A stretch of DNA of 64,000 bases from Metridium senile (taxonomy: Eukaryota > Cnidaria > Anthozoa > Actiniaria > Metridiidae), in NCBI GenBank assembly GCA_949775045.1, contig OX459096.1, positions 40,706,158 to 40,770,157 on the forward strand, written 5' to 3'. Made by a program: the position numbers and the translations under genes. Below the pieces are notes generated by a model. That model did not search any database, was not told where the DNA came from, and saw only the letters and a list, made by a program, of their open reading frames with translations. This document shows, piece after piece, positions 56,942 through 64,000 of this stretch. The stretch's first letter is position 1; each line of letters starts with the position of its first letter.

Positions 56942-57364
56942 TGAGTAATGGAAACGTAAGGGATGATACGTTAACGTAAGATAATGCTTACGTAGACTTA
57001 CCTCTAAGCAAACTCAACATACTAAAATAATATATAATGATAATATGAATTAATACTGTAATCTAAATTTAAAAATATAATAAAATTTAAACAGAGGACA
57101 TAACATGAATATTGTACGTTTGCCACTAGCCTGTTTGAACCAGTCCTAGTGTATTTTGTTTGATATTTGGTGTTAGTCTAAAACTACTGAAATATCAAAT
57201 GAACAATATTTAGCAAAATATTACATAATTAAAATTAAGTAAGTAAGTAAGTATCGTAAAGCGTTTGCACTAAATCAAATAGGCAATGCTATAAATGGCG
57301 CTAAACAAATTAGATAGAAGCAGAGTAATTGTGTTCATTGAAATAGTGCAAGCACTCTACTATT

Positions 57365-57480
57365 TAACAATTATTCATTGAATGCGAGGTGAATATCGAC
57401 GAATAATAACCGAGGCCAGGTCGAGGTATTTATTCATCGATACTCATCGAGCCTGAGGGGAATAATTGTTTTAGTAACAA
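57365..57480. mobile_element. Fold-back repeat, AACAATTATTC ends
   Basis: AACAATTATTCATTGAATGC at the left and GAGGGGAATAATTGTT at the right. The inner GAGGTGAATATCGACGAATA mirrors TATTTATTCATCGATACTCA. Related, worn copies are at 41701-41822 and possibly 11880-11960. Confidence 0.7.
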
Positions 57481-57812
57481 TACAAAGCTGGTTATTGCAA
57501 AAAGTAAAAATAACCAGCTTTTTTTGACCGCGAAAAGCTGTTCATTTGTTTTTATTTACTATAAGGTGACTATCTTATGACTATCGTATGACTAATGGAC
57601 GGGGAAATTAAATCCACAAATTGATAATGGGAATATAGGGTATTGAAAGTGAGTACAGTGGCTCATTTTTCGCCGAGAAATTTTCTTTTTTTAATCCATC
57701 ATCCCCTAAAGCAAATTACAAAAATAGATATAAATTTATTTTTATTGGATAAATTTAGGTCTTAAATGTGGGACAAGGATATGAATCTATGAGAGAGAAA
57801 TGGTCTACCAAT

Positions 57813-57900
57813 TAGTCTTCGGCTAGCCTCCTATGCAGCCGCTCCTTTGTGTCGTCACGAAATACAAGGAGCGGCTGCATAGGAGGCTAGTCCTCAGCTA
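57813..57900. mobile_element. Short near-perfect hairpin MITE
   Basis: 88 bp. GCTAGCCTCCTATGCAGCCG, CTCCTTTGT on the left mirror ACAAGGAGCGGCTGCATAGG, AGGCTAG on the right, with a loop of about 15 nt. The stem is GC-rich in AT-rich surroundings. Confidence 0.9.
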
Positions 57901-58151
57901 AAAAAAAAATACAAAAAAAAATACACGTAGCAAGTGTGACTAATATACTAGACATTTGTTTCTCAATAGGCCTTAGAATTGATAAATTGTATAATTGAAT
58001 ACCATGAATAGAAATATAATAGAGTTTAAAAGAAGGTCCCTGGGGGACCCTCTGCCGGTTAATGTGCAGAAATCACACCTAGCTAGTCAGTATATATCAG
58101 TGGTTTTTTTTTGTAAAAAATGAAATACTACTGCACTCCAATTCTTTTGCT

Positions 58152-58629
58152 AAATAGAGCGGTTCTCATTAACCCGTGAAACATTCTTTAGTGTATGACG
58201 CTTTAACACATAGGTAATATAATGAAATTATAACACCGTAAAAATGTTAACTTTACTTTACTGACGTTTCGAGCTATACACCTTTAATACACCTTAATTC
58301 CATCGTGTTCTTTTGCTATATCACGCTTTCACTAATACACTTTGTTTCACGAGTAAATAAATGTAAAATCTATATATATAATGATAGATCTTTACTAACT
58401 GTTACTAAAGCCTAGTTTTCATACGATCGCCGGATCACTGAAAATGTTGCAAGCGATCGTCAGCGATTATATGCTATCGAGCGAACGGATTGTGCAGACA
58501 ATTTGTATAATCGCTGACGATCCGGCGATCGTGAGCGATCATATGGAAACTAGTAGTGAAAGAGGGGACAATAATTAGAGTGTAGAAATATTAAGTTTAT
58601 TTCACAGGTTAACGAAAACCGCTCTATTT
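58152..58629. mobile_element. Inverted-repeat element with an inner palindromic insertion
   Basis: Outer ends AAATAGAGCGGTTCTCATTA and ACGAAAACCGCTCTATTT enclose 478 bp. Inside, 58411-58553 is a second palindrome (CTAGTTTTCATACGATCGCC and GGCGATCGTGAGCGATCATA, continuing TGGAAACTAG) rich in GATCG words. The inner unit looks like a later insertion. Confidence 0.8.
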
Positions 58630-59556
58630 CAAACTTGCCAAGGTGTATAATATTTTTATCTTCAACTATAAGAAATAAACCCATTTTATTTTCATTCCAA
58701 AGCAATATTTATATAAAGGTGATATAGTTTTAATGTATTCATTGTAGAAATAAGACTTAGTAGTAGAACAGAAAAACCAACAAGCTTGCTCGTCTTCTTC
58801 CTCTTTTTCTTCTTTTAGTTTGTGTCATTCTTGCCAAATGACATAATGTTTCCTAACAAGAGTAAAAAGAGTTTGAGATTCTATGGACGTATGTTGGGTT
58901 TGCTGATATAATAGTAATATTTTTTTCTTCGTAAAGTCAAGTCCTTATAGACCCTTATACGAAGACAATTCCCGATGTAACGCAGGCTATAATAATTGAG
59001 CTTATAAGTTTTGGGTAGAATAAAAAGAACACAATTTGGTGTTTCTGTTCAACTATTATAAAACATACAGTCAATTTTAGTAAAGTTTTCCAGCTAAAAA
59101 GACAAAACAATATCACGTGTCATTATGTATTCACGTTTCTCACGTGGAAAGAAACAATTCAATATGTGACGAGCCATCTTCTGACTAACAAAGACAATTT
59201 CCTAGCTCGCATGTTTTCCTCTTAAACAAGCACTGAAAAACTATTCTCCATCTTTGTCTTACAAGACAGTTTTTCATCCTATACTCAGAGTACAAAGCCT
59301 AAATTGTGACGCACATGCGTGGATTAATAATGAGACACGATGTTTTTGTGGAAATGTCTAGACAACCTTTACGAAATTCGCTGTATTCTCAAAATAGTTT
59401 AACTTATAAGTTAGTAACCAAAAACCTTCAAAGCTGAGAATCTGTACCAAACAGGTCTAGCTTTTGATTCGAAACATTTGTGTCGTCACATAATGCTTCT
59501 CTCCTAACAGCAGTTTGTGACGACACTAAAAACGGCTGCCAGGGAGACTTCATGCA

Positions 59557-59823
59557 CCTATTTTAAAAAAACGTCGCAACCGAAGCTACAGCAGTCCACA
59601 CTCTGAAACCTGCAAAGGATGTCGGTAATATGAACATAATTTGTGATTTATTATTTAAAAGAAATATTTGTTTTATCATCTACCACTGCAAGAACTTGGT
59701 ATGGACATATGGCACAAACATGTGCAACCAAAATATTTTATGAATAGATCGATAGCAAGAGAAGAAATACCGACATCCTGTGCACGCTTCAGAGTGGACT
59801 GTAGCATTGATTGCGACATAGGT
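59557..59823. mobile_element. MITE, ATCGTTGTC family, copy 3
   Basis: About 267 bp. It is the inverse-oriented relative of the copies at 13835 and 14433: left end CCTATTTTAAAAAAACGTCG with CAGTCCACACTCTGAAACCT, right end GAGTGGACTGTAGCATTGAT and GCGACATAGG. The inner GCAAAGGATGTCGG and CCGACATCCTG pair is conserved. Confidence 0.85.
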
Positions 59824-60980
59824 GTATATGATGTATAGTATCTATCCATAATTCTTGACGGTCTCAGCTTTTGGTGACTAACTTTATTGTAATAGGTATG
59901 TATTCCTGTAGGAATTATAGAATTAGTTTACACAAAGTGTATAGTATAGTCAATCAATAAATCCTGTAAAAAAGGGGTAATGATTAAATAATTGAAATGA
60001 TAAAACTGTTTTGTATTTGTGTAAAGGAGAAAGTGCCCTTCTTTCCAAGTTAAATTTCACATGTACATAATTTCACATTCACAGAGTTCCCAGCGAGCAA
60101 AGTCTCTAGGTTCGATTTCAGTCAGAAATAACAACAGCGAGATTGACTCTGCTTCCAGGTGAACATAGCGCTTTCATGTGTGAAAAAGAGAAATATGTCT
60201 TAGTTCAAGTCCAAGTTCGTTCAAGTATACTTTTTGAAAAGTTAACTTGGACATTGTTACTGACCTCGTAGATCTGAAGCGATACTGTTAGAGGCTAGAA
60301 CGTTTTTAAACTGAACTTGAAAAAGGTCCACTTGTTTTCGCAAGAAATCGCTATCTAATCTAAAAATTATTGGCTGATCAGATTTTTTTTTATTATTTAT
60401 CTCTTCATTTTTCATATTTTGTTCTATCTTATGTCTGGCTGGAAAAAACAAATTCCATTTATGTTTATAATATGTATCGTATCGTATAGGATAAAGGGTT
60501 TTTTTCTCCATTTTTGTCACTCTTTTTCATCCAATTTCCTAAAGAAAAACATTACTTTAGGTTGATAAGCTTGCAAATTAGATTCTTGATATGATGCTTT
60601 TTTCATTTTTTGGTGTGGAAAAATAAGTGCCTTTTGCACGAGAAGAAATCTTACTCAATAAGAAATCTTACTCAATGAAAACTATTACGTCTTTTTTGCA
60701 TCAATAAGAAAATTCAAACCGTTTTCAACTTTAGAACGACTATGTGAGGCATTATGTGAAAACTTAAAAATATTTCGATGTTGAATTAACTCAACAGAGT
60801 TTTTGCACTACCACATGAAAGCATCCATGTTAGATGGCAGAACAATAGAATATTTCGCTTTAGTACTGTTAATTCTGTTCTTTCTTATCTAAATTACATT
60901 CGCTAGATACAGTACTGTTAAACTTAGAAGTCGATAATGTAAACAAGGACAAATAGAGTAAATAAAGTTTTTCTATTTCG

Positions 60981-61184
60981 AATGTCCGTTTAAGGGAGCT
61001 TGAAAACAATAGAAAAGGTCAATTGGGATTCGCTTAAGGATTCTGCGTCCGCTTAAGAGAATGTCCTCTTATTGGAAAGTGTGAATACAGTGTTTGTATG
61101 GAAGAAAAAACGGGGTTTTGGAAAGCTGTCCGTAACTAGAACTGTCCGCTTACTGAAGCGTCCGCTAATGGAGCTTCGACTTTA
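60981..61184. mobile_element. Probable pogo/Tigger-type transposon end
   Basis: Repeated GTCCGCTTAAG, GTCCTCTTATTGG, GTCCGCTTACTG and GTCCGCTAATGG words end in GGAGCTTCGACTTTA. On the minus strand this reads AAAGTCGAAGCTCCATTAGC, GGAC, the form of pogo/Tigger terminal repeats (family recalled as CAGTCGAACCTC-like). No transposase frame is attached. Confidence 0.55.
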
Positions 61185-61870
61185 TTTCCAAAATACAAGT
61201 GCCGCATGAGATGATGTTCCAGGGTATTCCGCTCCGAAGCATTAATTATTGCAAACTGACTATTATTTGATATCGAAAAATAACAACAAGGCCCTCAGTC
61301 TACATTGATAAAGGAATCACGTATCACTATCTAGAGAGAATTGTTTTTTTTTATTATGTGGTCTATTTTTTGTCTCGTTATATTTTTAGTTTTGCTCTTA
61401 TTTTTCTTGAATCATTTCTCTCTATATATTCTTAGCATTACTCCTTTTTCACTTTGTTCCACATTATTTCATGTTATCTCTTCTTCTTTTTTTCATATTA
61501 TTGCTATCTCACGTACAGTGTTATTTATATCATTACTTCCCTCCATTGACATTATTCTAAAATTTTATTCGCTTAATTTCTATTTGTTTTTGTTTGTTTA
61601 AATGTTGTCCACCTTACGTACTAGACAGTCCGATTCATATTACCAGTTTTGGTAATTATGAATTATACGTCACAAAATGGCGGCTGAAGCGCTTTCTCGA
61701 ACAATATTCTTTTTTGTCCCTAATCTTTTTTTTTTTTTTTTAAACTTCTGACGCCATATAACTAATGACGCCATACCTGAGATCAAGAAACGTTTAATTT
61801 ATAAAAAAAAACAATCGTTTTGCAAGCAGTTTCGTGAACGAAGTAATTTTCTGAAGCGCACGGCTACACA

Positions 61871-62063
61871 AAAAGATCAAAGTCTCAGAACCTTTTGACC
61901 ACACCTATTAAATTATAAACTAAATCACTATGGCAGAAGAGCCTTCTCCACTGCAGCCCCTGAAATATGGAACAGTCTCCCACAGAATATAAGATCATCT
62001 ATTTCACTCTCACAGTTCAAATGTGATTTTAAAACCTGGCTTTTTAATCAAGCATTTTATTAG
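61871..62063 (+). pseudogene. 3' remnant of a non-LTR retrotransposon (CR1/Jockey-like) ORF2
   Basis: The frame at 61926-62063 reads HYGRRAFSTAAPEIWNSLPQ, then NIRSSISLSQFKCDFKTWLF and a stop. This is the typical C-terminal end of reverse transcriptase proteins of non-LTR elements (the YGxRAFSxAAPxLWNxLPxxIR pattern). Just upstream, in another frame, RSKSQNLLTTPIKL continues the same similarity, so there is at least one frameshift and a stop. Only the last 60 or so codons survive; it is dead. Confidence 0.8.
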
Positions 62064-62125
62064 TCGTTTTATTCTGAAACCAAAATATTTTACATTTTAA
62101 TAAATTTCATAATTTCATATATATA

Positions 62126-63136
62126 TACAGTATGTGTGTACAAATCCGGACAGTGTGCAAATCCGGACACTTTGGCATCTAAGTGTTAAAAAAGAGATCG
62201 AATTTGTTTAAAAATGAAAACAACATTATAGAATTAAGCATTTGTATGTATTTTATTGTTTAAGACGTTTTTGTGACAATCGAGATATCTTCAGCTAGGA
62301 AAAAGAGCGATTTGTCATCGCATGTGAATATGCAAATTCGCAATAAGTCAGTTTTTAACGCGCTCCGAATTACATGTTAAATTTGAAATGGTGATTTTTC
62401 TACAGATTCAAATGATAACGCCAAAATAATTAGTACGTTTTCAATTGCAAACAATGTTTTATCTTGTGTGAAAAGAAGAGCTTTTAATAGTCTTAAATAA
62501 GTGTAGGAGACGGTTTTAGAAATACTACTAAAATCCACTAAGGTATGTGCAATTCCGGACGATAAAATAAACAAGATTAGCAATCACCCGTAACTTTGAA
62601 TTGTAGGTTAAAATGTCGCTTAAAAATATACAATTCAACTGCAGGTTGATTTTGCAAGTTATCTTTTGGATAGTTTAATCACCATGCACTATTCATTTAT
62701 AGGACATTTATATTCATTTGCAGAATCCAGCGCACGAAAGCAATTACTCATGTGTGAAATACTTTAGTGCTAAAACGTATTAATCAAGCAACGTAATTCA
62801 TGATTTAACTAACACAAATTTATGCTTTAATCTCAAATTTGACTGCATGTGGAAATGGAAAATCTATCATAAGCATTCGAAAATTAGGAAATAACTTACA
62901 ATCAAAGAATTGATTAAACAGAACCTACTTTAACTGTCCGGAATTGCACCACTCAAACTACTTCACAAATATATCCATAACATTTTTAAAAATCACTAAA
63001 ATTGACCGATACTTTATATAAATCTTTATCAGATGTTACCTCATCTCCAGGGAAAATATATTTCCTAAACAATGCATTTAACGAATGATATGGCAATTTA
63101 TTTAAAAACCGTCCGGAATTGCACACACATACGGTA
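62126..63136. mobile_element. 1-kb inverted-repeat element with GTGCAAWTCCGGAC motif array
   Basis: Ends TACAGTATGTGTG (62126) and CACACATACGGTA (to 63136) are inverted repeats starting with TA, as in Tc1/mariner relatives. The motif GT(G/A)CAA(A/T)TCCGGAC occurs at 62138, 62154 and 62547 on the plus strand and at 62936 and 63111 on the minus strand, symmetric towards the ends like transposase-binding sites. A 68-codon reverse frame at 62377-62583 has no recognised domain. Confidence 0.75.
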
Positions 63137-63280
63137 CATTACTTTTATCATGTTGTCTATATAAATATGTATATATTCAAATGATGAATTAAACATAAAA
63201 ATGTTCATATAGTGCAATTAAACATATAATACAATAAAAATAAAGTTAATATTTCGAATACTTTTATATAATATACATTT

Positions 63281-63356
63281 GTAAAGCGCAGTTGAACGGC
63301 ATATGGGGAATTAGCGCTCAATAAAATATAACTTATTATTATTATCATTATTATAA
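63281..63356. mobile_element. SINE 3' tail fragment
   Basis: TAAAGCGCAGTTGAACGG, TTAGCGCTCAATAAAATATA and an ATTATTATTATCATTATTAT tail resemble the 3' ends of the SINEs at 26515 and 50063. No head with A and B boxes was found upstream. Confidence 0.5.
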
Positions 63357-63757
63357 AAAGGATTGATGAGAAGAACCAGAACTCAAATAAGGCCAAAATC
63401 GAACTGGCTAATGTACAACTAAATCCAATAAAATCTCCTAATAAGATTGGTAAGTTTTCCCAATCACGATGTTCTCAAACAAGGTTTGGCCAGTGATCCG
63501 CTACCGTCCCGTGAAGTTTGAATGGAAAAATCCTGGGGAAAATACAGTCAAAAATAGAAACATTCCAGGATTATAAAGCTATAAGCAGAGAACACTCACT
63601 CCGTGTGTTTACCTGTCTTTTACCTCGTTTTGTTTATCTCAAAATGGCGCCCTCAAGCAAAACTGATACGGAGCTCTCGTGTATCCATGTGACTAGAGAC
63701 ACCACCTCCAGAATTGTTTCATTTTATTATATAGATTGATTAACGCGCGCTCTGATT

Positions 63758-64000
63758 GGCCAAACAAGCGTGGTTTATGAGAGTATAAACCACGGTCGTA
63801 AGTTTTCGAAATCAAACAGACTTTTTTGAACGATTTTTGAACAATTTTTAATCGAAATTTATATAATAAAATAAATAATTAAGGTTCAGCCTTGGTTTAT
63901 ACTCTGATAACCGCACGCTTGGCATTTGAACACACTTAAAAATGTCCAGAAGCACTCGCTTTCAGCTCGTGCTTCTTGACATTTTCTCGTGTGTTCAAAT
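63758..64000. mobile_element. Inverted-repeat element cut by the window edge
   Basis: GCCAAACAAGCGTGGTTTAT, GAGAGTATAAACCACGG at 63758 mirror CCTTGGTTTATACTCTGATA, ACCGCACGCTTGGC ending near 63927. Immediately after, GAACACACTTAAAAATGTCC and GACATTTTCTCGTGTGTTC (63929-63998) form a further hairpin. The element probably continues past 64000. Confidence 0.7.

Larger units (their letters stand above)
56942..64000. other. Intergenic tail of the window, no host gene supported
   Basis: AT-rich sequence with the mobile-element remains listed separately. Open frames such as 60257-60520 (minus) and 61341-61601 (plus) show no recognised domain, and I found no convincing exon set. The stretches 58630-59550 and 59830-60980 contain nothing I can name. 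Confidence 0.45.

Noticed and set aside
60257..60520. 87-codon minus-strand frame with Lys-rich sequence
   Set aside because: No recognised domain, no partner exons, AT-rich background in which frames of this size are common.
61341..61601. 86-codon hydrophobic frame on the plus strand
   Set aside because: Phe/Leu/Ile content reflects T-rich DNA; no family resemblance beyond a generic membrane-like look.

Overview
The window is from an invertebrate animal nuclear genome. It is AT-rich, has intron-dense genes with canonical GT-AG junctions, short exons and long introns, and is crowded with palindromic miniature transposons, tRNA-derived SINEs and minisatellites. The repeat style (many short fold-back elements inside introns) and the well-conserved many-exon gene structures suggest a non-bilaterian or other early-branching metazoan, most likely a cnidarian. 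That placement is an inference from style, not proof. Nothing bacterial, no CRISPR array and no operon is present.

Layout. Positions 1-8000 are satellite territory: a decamer minisatellite (1-1066) and the same decamer in the opposite orientation (4209-7941, containing three copies of a 930-bp higher-order unit) flank a frameshifted cysteine-rich CXC gene remnant (1774-2153) and a degenerate GAT/AATGG-rich tract. An intronless PKA regulatory subunit gene follows (9383-10555, +), with a decayed copy of its own 3' end just downstream. Positions 10.7-16.9 kb hold mostly transposon relics. The La ribonucleoprotein gene occupies 16930-23067 (+, 14 coding exons, 412 aa). It converges on TAF5, the WD40 subunit of TFIID/SAGA-type complexes (36750 down to 25108, minus strand, 22 coding exons, 669 aa). 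TAF5 is divergent from, and 439 bp away from, a SLC15-family proton/oligopeptide transporter gene (37190-56264, +, 22 coding exons, 734 aa). I rebuilt all exons of the three intron-bearing genes by hand; every junction keeps frame and the products match family length. The last 7.7 kb (56265-64000) has no host gene that I can support, only transposable-element remains.

The four genes are general cell-biology genes (cAMP signalling, Pol III RNA chaperoning, Pol II initiation, peptide uptake). Nothing suggests they form a pathway, but TAF5 and the transporter probably share a bidirectional promoter.

The most interesting material is in the non-coding DNA: three long inverted-repeat elements with TTAA target duplications and no recognisable transposase, two of them sharing one TTAA and two sharing the terminus GGNGGCTCGAG with arms of about 800 bp; one of these splits a SINE at its B box; several otherwise different MITEs share a TACACCTA-type terminus; and a fold-back complex at 56373-56941 contains three palindromes inside an outer pair of terminal repeats.
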